Below are positions 35,769 through 44,219 of a stretch of DNA of 64,000 bases, in pieces. Each line of letters starts with the position of its first letter. The stretch's first letter is position 1. Source of the DNA: Myxococcus fulvus (lineage in GTDB: Bacteria; Myxococcota; Myxococcia; Myxococcales; Myxococcaceae). The notes below the pieces were generated by a model. It made no database searches, was not told the DNA's origin, and saw nothing but the letters and a program-made list of their open reading frames with translations. Location of the stretch: NCBI RefSeq assembly GCF_900111765.1, contig NZ_FOIB01000003.1, positions 912,524 through 976,523 on the forward strand, given 5' to 3'. The translations under genes were made by a program, and so were the position numbers.

Positions 35769-37628
35769 TCACGGCACGGCGGGCAGCTTCGTCACGAACC
35801 CGTCCGGATTGCCCAGGAGCGTGTTGCCCTCGTAGTTCCCCTCCAGGTAGCCGCCCAGGTACACGTTGTCGTCCTCGTCCAGGACGACGCCCATCGGGTA
35901 CACCGGCTTCTCCACGCCGCCGAGCACCGCCGGCGCCGTCTGCCGGATCCACTGGATGGCGCCCGCCGTGTCCATCTTGAAGACGAACGGGTGCCCCGCG
36001 CCTCCCGCCGTGTCCGTGGGCGAGCTCACGTCCCCGTGCCCCGTCCCCGCCACGTAGAGGGAGTTGTCGAACTGATTGATGAACAGGCTCCAGGCGAAGT
36101 TGCCCGCGCCGGAGTCCAGCTCCTTCACCCACTGCCGCGTGCCCGCCGGGTTGTAGCGAGCGACGAAAGTCGAGACCTGGGGCGTGCCCACCGGCAGCCC
36201 ATCCATGCCTCCGCCGCTGTACCCCGTCACGTAGACCTGGCCGTTCACGTCCACGGCCGCGTCACGGAGGATGGCGTTCGTGCCGGGCGCCCCCAACAAC
36301 CGGGTCCACTGTCGCACGCCGTCCGCGTCGTACTTGACGATGAACGCATCCTCCGTGCTGCTCAGCACCTGCCCGTGCAGGTTCCCCGCGGTGATGCCGG
36401 CGACGTAGACATTGCCCGAGTCATCCGCGGCGGCCCGAGTGGCGCGCGTGCGCTGCCCCGCGACGCCGAACTGCCGCGTCCACAACAGCGTGCCCGCCGC
36501 ATTGAACTTGCTGACGAACCCATCGAAGGTGCCCGTCTTCGTGTTGCCCGGCAGCGCCCCATCCGTCTGCCCCACCAGGAACGCGTTGTCGACGTGGTCG
36601 ATGGACACTCCAATCCCCTCCGTCGCGGCGCCCGAGGCCCCCACCTGTCGCGTCCAGCCATGGACGCCCGTGTAGCGGTAGCGCAGCAGGAACGCGTCCT
36701 TCGTCCCGATCAACGGCGCGCCTTGCAGCGAGCCGCTCGTGTACCCGGCGACGTAGATCTCCTCGAACTGCCGATTGCGCGCCACGCTCTCGCCCACGAC
36801 GATGCCGTTCGGAACGCCCAGCTGCCTGTGGAAGCTGACGCTCCCATTCCAGTCTCTCGAGGTGAGGAACGCATCCATGCCGCCCACCTGAGGCGAGCCA
36901 TGCAGCCCCACCGTGGTCATGCCCGTGGTGTAGGTCCGCGCCGCCGGGTCGCCCGCCATGTCGTGGATGCGCGTGAAGCCGCCCGTCGCGCCCGACGTGT
37001 TCGTCCACAGGTCATCCACCGACGGGAACGCGCGACACTCGTACATCTCCACCAGGTTGAGCGCGATGGTCTCGATGCCCGCGCGGGCGTCGTTGTCGTC
37101 CGTGATGTTCAGCCGGTACTTCTTGTATGCCCCCGGGGTGGCCACGTCGAACTGCCGCCGCTCGACGCCCGCCCAGCCCGTCTGCGCCGTGCGCGTGTCC
37201 AGCACCACCCACGCGCTGCCATTCCATCCCTCGAACGTCCAGTTGCGCGGCGCCCGCGATGTGATGCCGCCGTTGTTGTAGCTGAGCGCGTAGCGCCGCA
37301 CGATGCGAGGCAGCCCGGAGAACTCGTATGCCAGCCACGCGGGCGCGACGCTCTTGGTGGACAGCCAGAAGGCTCCCGTGTTGTCGAACGCCTTGTACGC
37401 CTCGTAGATGGTGGGGTTCGACGTCCATCCACCGGAGCTGGTGACGATGCCCGAGGGGCTCGTCGCGCTCGTCATCACCGGCAGGATGTTGACGCAGTTG
37501 TCGATGGCCTGCGCCGAGCTCGTCAGCTCCTCCTGGGGCCCGTCGGCGGGAGGCTCCCCGCCCTGGCAGCCCCCCAGCACCAGCGCGCCGAACAACGTCC
37601 ACCCCGTTACCGCGTTCACGCCTCTCAT
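35769..37628 (-). CDS. SBBP beta-propeller lipoprotein with discoidin-like N-domain
   Basis: A 619-residue predicted lipoprotein (LFGALVLGGCQGG, Cys near residue 21). Residues about 45-195 form a jelly-roll resembling the F5/8 type C (discoidin) domain, with ARAGIETIALNLVEMYEC at its end. From about 205 to the C-terminus are at least seven SBBP-type propeller repeats with the signature (A/G)F(L/V/I).(R/K)Y...G...W.RQ.G, each about 50-55 residues. Examples are GFVSKFNAAGTLLWTRQFG and AFIVKYDADGVRQWTRLLG. Such proteins are common and expanded in myxobacteria and are thought to sit on the cell surface, possibly in binding or adhesion. The start has a GGAGAG site. It is divergent from the MFS gene. 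Confidence 0.85.
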   Translation of the reverse strand: MRGVNAVTGWTLFGALVLGGCQGGEPPADGPQEELTSSAQAIDNCVNILPVMTSATSPSGIVTSSGGWTSNPTIYEAYKAFDNTGAFWLSTKSVAPAWLAYEFSGLPRIVRRYALSYNNGGITSRAPRNWTFEGWNGSAWVVLDTRTAQTGWAGVERRQFDVATPGAYKKYRLNITDDNDARAGIETIALNLVEMYECRAFPSVDDLWTNTSGATGGFTRIHDMAGDPAARTYTTGMTTVGLHGSPQVGGMDAFLTSRDWNGSVSFHRQLGVPNGIVVGESVARNRQFEEIYVAGYTSGSLQGAPLIGTKDAFLLRYRYTGVHGWTRQVGASGAATEGIGVSIDHVDNAFLVGQTDGALPGNTKTGTFDGFVSKFNAAGTLLWTRQFGVAGQRTRATRAAADDSGNVYVAGITAGNLHGQVLSSTEDAFIVKYDADGVRQWTRLLGAPGTNAILRDAAVDVNGQVYVTGYSGGGMDGLPVGTPQVSTFVARYNPAGTRQWVKELDSGAGNFAWSLFINQFDNSLYVAGTGHGDVSSPTDTAGGAGHPFVFKMDTAGAIQWIRQTAPAVLGGVEKPVYPMGVVLDEDDNVYLGGYLEGNYEGNTLLGNPDGFVTKLPAVP

Positions 37629-37721
37629 GGTGTCTCTCCTTCGACCGTCCGCGGGCCCCAGGGAGGGGCGCCGGTGGTCCAGGGAGATACCGGTCCCCTG
37701 TCAAACGGCCGGGAGGAGAGT

Positions 37722-37772
37722 GACGAAACCGCCCTGGCGCGGGACGAAACCGCCCCCGCCGGGGATGAGACC
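37722..37772. promoter_or_regulatory. Three direct repeats with 21-bp phasing upstream of MFS gene
   Basis: GACGAAACCGCCC occurs at 37722-37734 and 37743-37755, and a diverged copy GATGAGACC at 37764-37772. The starts are exactly 21 bp apart, or two helical turns. They lie about 100-150 bp before the MFS start and in the divergent region shared with the SBBP lipoprotein. The arrangement suits a regulator bound to one DNA face. A weak hairpin, GGCCC-8-GGGCC (37796-37813) with a following TTTT, lies between it and the gene. Confidence 0.5.
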
Positions 37773-37873
37773 TGAATCAAAGTTCATATTTTCCAGGCCC
37801 TTGCAAGCGGGCCGCTTTTGCACGCGCTGCGTCGAAAGAATCGCCCTTGCCGCAGGGCGACCCAACCCATTGA

Positions 37874-39148
37874 ATGGTGCTCATGAAATTCCTGCGTGAG
37901 CTGCGCTCGGTCCTGAACCTGACGGTGCTGGTGGCGGGGCTCGGCTACTTCGTCGACCTCTTCGACATCACGTTGTTCGGCGTGGTGCGCGCCGCCTCGC
38001 TCCGCGACATCGGCATCACCAGTCCGGAGGAGGTGCTGTCGAAGGGCATCCTCATCTACAACTGCCAGATGGTGGGGATGATGGTGGGCGGCCTGTTGTG
38101 GGGCGTGCTCGCCGACAAGCGCGGACGGCTCTCCGTCATGTTCGGCTCCATCCTGCTGTACTCGTTCGCCAACCTGGCCAACGCCTTCGCGTGGGACGTG
38201 ACGAGCTACGCGGTGTTCCGCTTCCTGGGCGGCGTGGGGCTCGCGGGTGAATTGGGCGCGGCCATCACCCTGGTCGCCGAGTCGCTCCCCAAGGAGAAGC
38301 GCGGCCTGGGCACCACCATCGTCGCAACGCTCGGCATGCTCGGCATCGTCGCCGCGGCCTTCGTGGGGCAGCACCTGAACTGGAAGGTGGCCTACTTCAC
38401 CGGCGGCATCATGGGCATCGCGCTGCTGTTCGCCCGCTTCAAGGTCTCCGAGTCGGAGCTCTTCACCAAGAAGACGGACCCGTCGCGCGCCAACCCGCTG
38501 CTTCTGCTGCAGGGCAACCGCTTCCTCAAGTACATCTGCTGCATCCTCATCGGCGTGCCCATCTACTTCACCACGGGCATCCTCTTCACCTTCGCCCCGG
38601 AGCTGACCGCGGGCCTCAACGTCCAGGGCACCGTGACGGCCGGCAACGCCATCCTCTACGGCTCCATCGGCCTGACCATTGGCGACCTGCTCGCGGGCCT
38701 CTTCAGCCAGTGGCTCAAGAGCCGCAAGCGCGCCGTGGCGCTCAACCTGGTCGGCGGCTTCCTGCTGATGCTCGTCTACGGGCTGGTGCCCGGGCTCACC
38801 AGCACCATGGTGTACATCCTCAGCTTCCTCATCGGCATCATGGTGGGCTACTGGGCGGTGCTGGTGACGATGGCCGCCGAGCAGTTCGGCACCAACATCC
38901 GCGGCACGGTGGCCACGACGGTGCCCAACTTCGTCCGGGGCTCCGCCGCCATCGCCGCCAGCGGCTTCGCCGTCCTCAAGGGACACATCAGCGTGCCCGC
39001 CGCCGCCCTCACCGTGGGCAGCATCTGCTTCGGCCTGGCCCTCATCGCCCTCACCCGCATCGAGGAGACCTTCCACCGCGATCTCGACTACGAGGAGACC
39101 GGCCCCGACGCGGCCACCGCGCCGTCGACCGGCCCCCAGGCCTCCTGA
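37874..39148 (+). CDS. MFS transporter, metabolite:H+ symporter type
   Basis: A 424-residue major facilitator with twelve hydrophobic spans. MFS motif A is in the loop after span 2 (GGLLWGVLADKRGRLSVMFG). The N-domain includes FLGGVGLAGELGAAITLVAE, the span 4-5 region typical of sugar and metabolite symporters, and the C-domain has a weaker copy (GDLLAGLFSQWLKSRKR). The opening segment with DLFDITLFGVVRAASL places an acidic pair in the first span, as in proline/betaine and metabolite:H+ symporters. The substrate is unknown. The first ATG (37874) is used; the one three codons later is equally possible, and neither has a clear ribosome-binding site. It is convergent with the P450 gene, 10 bp apart. 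Confidence 0.85.
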   Translation: MVLMKFLRELRSVLNLTVLVAGLGYFVDLFDITLFGVVRAASLRDIGITSPEEVLSKGILIYNCQMVGMMVGGLLWGVLADKRGRLSVMFGSILLYSFANLANAFAWDVTSYAVFRFLGGVGLAGELGAAITLVAESLPKEKRGLGTTIVATLGMLGIVAAAFVGQHLNWKVAYFTGGIMGIALLFARFKVSESELFTKKTDPSRANPLLLLQGNRFLKYICCILIGVPIYFTTGILFTFAPELTAGLNVQGTVTAGNAILYGSIGLTIGDLLAGLFSQWLKSRKRAVALNLVGGFLLMLVYGLVPGLTSTMVYILSFLIGIMVGYWAVLVTMAAEQFGTNIRGTVATTVPNFVRGSAAIAASGFAVLKGHISVPAAALTVGSICFGLALIALTRIEETFHRDLDYEETGPDAATAPSTGPQAS

Positions 39149-39158
39149 AGAGGCCCCT

Positions 39159-40529
39159 TCAGCCCTGGCGCGCGCGCACCCGCACGGGCATGCCGCGCTT
39201 GGGCACGAAGGTCAGCCGCGTCTGCCACTCCACCGGCGAGCGGCCCAGGTACTCCACGTCGCAGCGCTGCAGCAGCAAGGCCAGCGTCTGCACCGTGTCC
39301 ACCTGGGACATGTGCTGGCCCACGCAGATACGCTGCCCGGCCCCGAAGGGCACGTAGGCGCACTTGTGCTGCCCCACCTGCCGCTCCGGCAGGAAGCGGT
39401 CCGGGTCGAACGTCTCCGCGTCCTTCCAGTGGTCCGGGTGCCGGTGGATGGCGTACGGGCACATGAGCAGCTGCGTCCCCTTCGGGAGCATCACGCCGCC
39501 CACCTCCACGTCCTCCGCCGTCTCGCGCAGGATGGTCCACGCCGGAGGGCTCAGCCGGTTGATCTCCTGCACCACCCGCGTGGTGTACGTCAGCTTCGCC
39601 ACGTCCTCGTACTTCGGCGCCTCGTCGCCGCACACCTCCCGCACCTCCTCGCGGATGCGGCGCACCACGTCCGGGTACTGCGTGCACGCGTGCACCGCCC
39701 AGGTGAGCGACGTGGCGATCATCTCGAAGCTCGCGCCGAAGAGGTTCACGATTTCGTCGCGCACCTCCTTGTCGTTCATGGACTCGGCCGTCTCTCGCGC
39801 GCGGGCCTCCACCAGCATGGAGAGCAGCGTGATGTCGCCGTCACGGGTGCCGCGCTCGCGGCGCTTGCTCAGCCGGCCGTAGATCCACCCGTTGATGAGC
39901 CACAGCGCCATGCCCATGCGCGGGGCCTTGGGGTCGAAGCGGGGCAAGAGCTTGTAGAACAGCACGCCCCACGGAGTGTGCCGCCGGCCGAACACGTCGA
40001 TGGCGTCCATGATGCGCGCGAAGTGCTCCTCGCGGGGGTTCTCGTCGAAGCACGTGCGCCACATCACCCCGAACATCAGGCGCGCGGCCTCCGTGTACAT
40101 GTCGAAGGACTCTCCCTTCGCCCCCAGCGCCATCCACCGCTCCACGCCCTTGTGCAGCTCGTCCGAGAACAGCCCGGACCACAGCCGCACCTTCTCCTTG
40201 CTGAACAGCGGCTGGACCATGTGCCGCTGGCGCTTCCAGTGCTCGCCCCGGCTCACCGTCAACCCATTGCCGTTGAAGGGGTTTTCGATGCGCGGCTTGG
40301 GGAACAGGTGGGGCTCGTCGATGAGCACCCGCTTGACGTCGACGGGGTTGCGCAGGAACGCGATGGGGGTGCCGTAGACCCGGACGAGGGACACGTCGCC
40401 GTACTCGGCATGGAGCTTGTTCGCGAGCGCGAGGGGCTCGTTGAGCATGGGGAAGAAGCTCCCCAGGACGGGCAGTCCCCGGGGGCCGGCCACGCGGCGC
40501 CCGGAGGATGAGTTCACGGAGGTGTCCAT
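39159..40529 (-). CDS. Cytochrome P450
   Basis: A 456-residue haem-thiolate monooxygenase. Landmarks in order are the proline-rich hinge GPRGLPVLGSF near residue 14, the C-helix GEHWKRQRHMVQPLFS with the haem-propionate W/R, the I-helix GASFEMIATSLTWAVH near 280, the K-helix ExxR in VQEINRLSP, and the PERF-like FDPDRFLPER. The haem loop FGAGQRICVGQHM near 405 carries the axial Cys. In the I-helix the usual acid-alcohol pair reads IATS, so the proton-delivery acid is replaced. The architecture resembles bacterial CYP102/CYP4-like, fatty-acid-type P450s that need separate redox partners; none is adjacent. Start choice between 40529 and an ATG seven codons upstream is uncertain. Confidence 0.9.
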   Translation of the reverse strand: MDTSVNSSSGRRVAGPRGLPVLGSFFPMLNEPLALANKLHAEYGDVSLVRVYGTPIAFLRNPVDVKRVLIDEPHLFPKPRIENPFNGNGLTVSRGEHWKRQRHMVQPLFSKEKVRLWSGLFSDELHKGVERWMALGAKGESFDMYTEAARLMFGVMWRTCFDENPREEHFARIMDAIDVFGRRHTPWGVLFYKLLPRFDPKAPRMGMALWLINGWIYGRLSKRRERGTRDGDITLLSMLVEARARETAESMNDKEVRDEIVNLFGASFEMIATSLTWAVHACTQYPDVVRRIREEVREVCGDEAPKYEDVAKLTYTTRVVQEINRLSPPAWTILRETAEDVEVGGVMLPKGTQLLMCPYAIHRHPDHWKDAETFDPDRFLPERQVGQHKCAYVPFGAGQRICVGQHMSQVDTVQTLALLLQRCDVEYLGRSPVEWQTRLTFVPKRGMPVRVRARQG

Positions 40530-40650
40530 GGCCCGATTTGCGCCGGTCATCTCCGGGCCGTCAAGGTGGCCCCACTGACTTGAACCCGACGTCCGCCCTC
40601 GGACCGGTTGCACCGGGCCCCCCAGGCGCCCTATCCCCTGGACCCAAGCC
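40530..40650. promoter_or_regulatory. Divergent promoter region, P450 and pyruvate carboxylase
   Basis: 121 bp between the divergently transcribed P450 and pyruvate carboxylase genes. It must hold both promoters. No obvious palindrome or repeat was found by eye. Confidence 0.4.
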
Positions 40651-43600
40651 ATGGCTCCCTCTTCCATCCGCCCCATCCAGAAAGTGCTGTGCGCCAACCG
40701 CGGCGAGATCGCCATCCGCGTGTTCCGGGCCTGCAACGAGCTCGGCATCCGGACCGTCGCCATCTACAGCGACGAGGACCGGACCCACGAGCACCGCCAC
40801 AAGGCGGACGAGGCCTACCTGGTGGGCCGAGGCAAGCGCCCCGTGGAGGCCTACCTGGGCATCGATGAAATCCTCGACGTGGCCGAGCGCGCCGGCGTGG
40901 ACGCCATCCACCCCGGCTACGGCTTCCTGTCGGAGAACGCCGCCTTCGCCGAGGCCTGTGAGCGCCGGGGTATCCGCTTCATCGGCCCCACCTCCGCCGT
41001 CGTGCGGACCATGGGCGACAAGGTCGCCGCCAAGCAGCTGGCGAAGCAGGTCGGCGTGCCCACCGTCCCGGGCACCACGCTGGAGGGCGACGACGCGAGC
41101 GTGCTCGCCCAGGCGCGCAAGTTCTTCCAGGAGCACGGCGGCCCGGTGCTGGTGAAGGCGGCCCACGGCGGCGGCGGACGCGGCATGCGCGTGGTGCGCG
41201 AGGAGAAGGAGCTGGAGGCGGCGCTCACGTCCGCGCGCTCCGAGGCGAAGAGCGCCTTCGGCTCCTCGGCGGTGTTCCTGGAGAAGTTCCTGGAGCGCGT
41301 GCGCCACATCGAGGTGCAGCTGCTCGGGGACCTCCACGGCGGCCTGGTCCACCTGCACGAGCGCGACTGCTCGGTGCAGCGCCGGCACCAGAAGGTCATC
41401 GAGATCGCCCCCGCGCCCAACCTGGCCCCCGAGCTGCGCAGCGCCATCTGCGACGCGGCGGTGCGGCTGGCGCGCGAGGCGGGCTACAGCAGCGCGGGCA
41501 CCGCGGAGTTCCTCGTCTCCGAGAGCCACTTCTACTTCATCGAGTGCAACGCGCGGCTCCAGGTGGAGCACACCGTCACCGAGCAGGTGACGGGCGTGGA
41601 CCTGGTGCAGAGCCAGATTCGCATCGCGGAGGGCTACGCGCTCGGCTCGCCCGAGGTGGGCATCACCTCGCAGGCGTCACTCCAGCCGCGCGGCTACGCG
41701 GTGCAGCTGCGCGTCACCACGGAGGACCCGTCCAACAACTTCGCGCCGGACGCGGGCATCATCACCGCGTGGCGCGCGGCCACCGGCTTCGGCATCCGCC
41801 TGGACGGCTCCAACGGCTACACCAACGCGCACATCTCGCCGTTCTACGACTCCATGCTGGTGAAGGTCATCGCCTACGCGCCGACGTTCGAGGGCGCGGT
41901 GATGAAGGGCCAGCGCGCGCTGCGCGAGTTCCGCATCCGCGGCGTGAAGACCAACCTGCCCTTCCTGGAGAACGTGCTGCGCCACCCCGCCTTCCAGGCC
42001 GGTGAGACGTACACGCGCTTCATCGACGAGACGCCGGAGCTGTTCCAGCTCACGCCCCGGCGAGATCGCGCGAGCAAGCTGCTCACGTATCTGGCCGAGG
42101 TCATCGTCAACGGCCACCCCACCATCAAGAAGCACCAGCGGCTCAAGCCCACGCAGTTCATGGAGCCGCGCGTGCCGGTGGCGCCGCCCGGCCCCGCGCC
42201 GAAGGGCACCGCGCAGATCCTCGCGGAGAAGGGGCCTCGGGGGCTGGCCGAGTGGGTGCTCGCGCAGAAGCGAGTGCTCCTGACGGACACCACCATGCGG
42301 GACGCGCACCAGTCGCTGCTGGCCACGCGCATGCGCACCCGCGACATCCTCCGCGTGGCGCCGGCCACCGCGCACCTGGCGTCGGAGCTGTTCAGTCTGG
42401 AGAGCTGGGGCGGCGCCACGTTCGACACGTCCTACCGCTTCCTCAACGAGGACCCGTGGGCGCGCCTGCGCTCGCTCAAGGCGGCCGCGCCGAACCTGCT
42501 CCTCCAGATGCTCCTGCGCGGCGCCAACGCGGTGGGCTACACCAGCTATCCGAACAACGTGGTGGAGGCCTTCATCGACGAGGCGGCCGAGGCGGGCGTG
42601 GACGTCTTCCGCATCTTCGACAGCCTCAATGACCTGGGCAGCATGGAGGTGTCCATCCAGCGCGTGCTCAAGACGGGCAAGGTGGCGGAGGTGGCCATCT
42701 GCTACACGGGCGACGTCGCCAACCCCAAGCGCAAGAAGTACACGCTGGACTACTACGCGGACCTGGCCAGGCGCATCGAGGACTCGGGCGCCCACTTCCT
42801 GTGCATCAAGGACATGGCGGGCCTGCTGCGCCCCCGCGCCGCGGCCATGCTGATGGACCGCCTGCGCGAGGTGACGAAGCTGCCCATCCACCTGCACATG
42901 CACGACACCGCGGGCAACGGCGTCGCCAGCTACCTGGAGGCGATTGAACACGGCGTGCACATCGTCGACGTGGCGCTGGGCAGCATGGCGGGCCTCACCA
43001 GCCAGCCCAGCCTCAACGCGCTGGTCAGCGCCCTGCGCGGCCACCCGCGTGAGACGGGGCTGGCCAACGCGCGGCTGCAGCCGCTCGCCAACTACTGGGA
43101 GGACGTGCGCGAGTACTACGCCCCCTTCGAGAGCGGCCTCAAGAGCACGACGAGCGAGGTCTACTACCACGAGATTCCGGGCGGTCAGTACTCCAACCTC
43201 CGGCCGCAGGTGGCGGAGATGGGGCTCCTGAGCCGGTGGAACGACGTGAAGGACGCGTTCGCGCTGGTCAACGTGCTGGTGGGTGACATCCCCAAGGTGA
43301 CGCCGTCGTCGAAGATGGTCGGCGACTTCGCCATCTTCCTCTTGAAGAACGACCTGATGGTGCGCGCGGCCACGCTCGCGGAGGCCGCCACGCTCACCCA
43401 CGAGAAGCTCATCGCCGAGGCGCCCCGGCTCGACTTCCCCTCCAGCGTCGTGGGCTACTTCCGCGGCGAACTGGGCCAGCCGCCCAACGGCTTCCCCGAG
43501 GACCTGCGCGCCGCGGTGCTCAAGGGGCTGCCGCGCGTGGAGGGCCGCCCTTCGGCCAGCATGCCGGCGTTGGACCTGGAGGCGCTGCGCGCGGAGCTGG

Positions 43601-44154
43601 CGAAGAAGACGGGCCAGCCCATCTCCCACGCGGACGCCATCTCCAGCGCGCTCTATCCACGCGTGATGGCCGGCTACCTGGACGACGCGGGCCGGTTCGA
43701 GGACGTGTCCATCCTCGACACGCCGAACTACTTCTACGGCATGGAGGTCGGCCAGGAGATCTGGGTGGACCTGGAGCCGGGCAAGACGCTGGTCATCAGC
43801 CTGTCCGCGGTGGGCGAGCCGGACGAGGACGGCCTGCGCACCGTCTACTTCGCGCTCAACGGCCACAACCGCACCGTGCAGGTGCGCGACAGGAGCCGCG
43901 CCGCGCGCGTGGAGGCCCGTCGGCAGGCGGACCGCGCCAACCCCAACCACGTCGCCGCGAGCATGCCGGGCACCGTCATCGCGGTGCACGTGAAGGCCGG
44001 GGCCAGCGTGGAGTCCGGCGCGCCGCTCGTCACGCTGGAGGCCATGAAGATGGAGACGGTGGTGCGCGCCCCTCGCGCGGGCACCATCGCGGAGGTGGCC
44101 ACCACGCTGAAGGCCGCGGTCCAGGGCGGGGACCTGCTCGCGGTGCTCCAGTAG
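40651..44154 (+). CDS. pyc: Pyruvate carboxylase
   Basis: A 1167-residue single-chain pyruvate carboxylase that makes oxaloacetate from pyruvate, bicarbonate and ATP. The biotin carboxylase domain (about 10-460) holds KVLCANRGEIAIRVFRACNE, the glycine loop KAAHGGGGRGMRVV near 170 and ECNARLQVEHTVTE near 305. The carboxyltransferase domain starts near 540 with LLTDTTMRDAHQSLLATRMR and contains SLESWGGATFDTSYRFL and the metal-binding region HLHMHDTAGN. The C-terminal biotinyl domain has VTLEAMKMETVV near 1135. The length and domain order match the alpha-4 tetrameric enzyme. The role is anaplerotic, refilling the TCA cycle during growth on amino acids or lipids and supporting gluconeogenesis. 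It is monocistronic. Confidence 0.97.
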   Translation: MAPSSIRPIQKVLCANRGEIAIRVFRACNELGIRTVAIYSDEDRTHEHRHKADEAYLVGRGKRPVEAYLGIDEILDVAERAGVDAIHPGYGFLSENAAFAEACERRGIRFIGPTSAVVRTMGDKVAAKQLAKQVGVPTVPGTTLEGDDASVLAQARKFFQEHGGPVLVKAAHGGGGRGMRVVREEKELEAALTSARSEAKSAFGSSAVFLEKFLERVRHIEVQLLGDLHGGLVHLHERDCSVQRRHQKVIEIAPAPNLAPELRSAICDAAVRLAREAGYSSAGTAEFLVSESHFYFIECNARLQVEHTVTEQVTGVDLVQSQIRIAEGYALGSPEVGITSQASLQPRGYAVQLRVTTEDPSNNFAPDAGIITAWRAATGFGIRLDGSNGYTNAHISPFYDSMLVKVIAYAPTFEGAVMKGQRALREFRIRGVKTNLPFLENVLRHPAFQAGETYTRFIDETPELFQLTPRRDRASKLLTYLAEVIVNGHPTIKKHQRLKPTQFMEPRVPVAPPGPAPKGTAQILAEKGPRGLAEWVLAQKRVLLTDTTMRDAHQSLLATRMRTRDILRVAPATAHLASELFSLESWGGATFDTSYRFLNEDPWARLRSLKAAAPNLLLQMLLRGANAVGYTSYPNNVVEAFIDEAAEAGVDVFRIFDSLNDLGSMEVSIQRVLKTGKVAEVAICYTGDVANPKRKKYTLDYYADLARRIEDSGAHFLCIKDMAGLLRPRAAAMLMDRLREVTKLPIHLHMHDTAGNGVASYLEAIEHGVHIVDVALGSMAGLTSQPSLNALVSALRGHPRETGLANARLQPLANYWEDVREYYAPFESGLKSTTSEVYYHEIPGGQYSNLRPQVAEMGLLSRWNDVKDAFALVNVLVGDIPKVTPSSKMVGDFAIFLLKNDLMVRAATLAEAATLTHEKLIAEAPRLDFPSSVVGYFRGELGQPPNGFPEDLRAAVLKGLPRVEGRPSASMPALDLEALRAELAKKTGQPISHADAISSALYPRVMAGYLDDAGRFEDVSILDTPNYFYGMEVGQEIWVDLEPGKTLVISLSAVGEPDEDGLRTVYFALNGHNRTVQVRDRSRAARVEARRQADRANPNHVAASMPGTVIAVHVKAGASVESGAPLVTLEAMKMETVVRAPRAGTIAEVATTLKAAVQGGDLLAVLQ

Positions 44155-44219
44155 GGTCGCTTCACGAAACCAGGGCGGAACGTTGAGTGTGGGCGCGGCC
44201 TTTGACATGGTCGCGCCCC

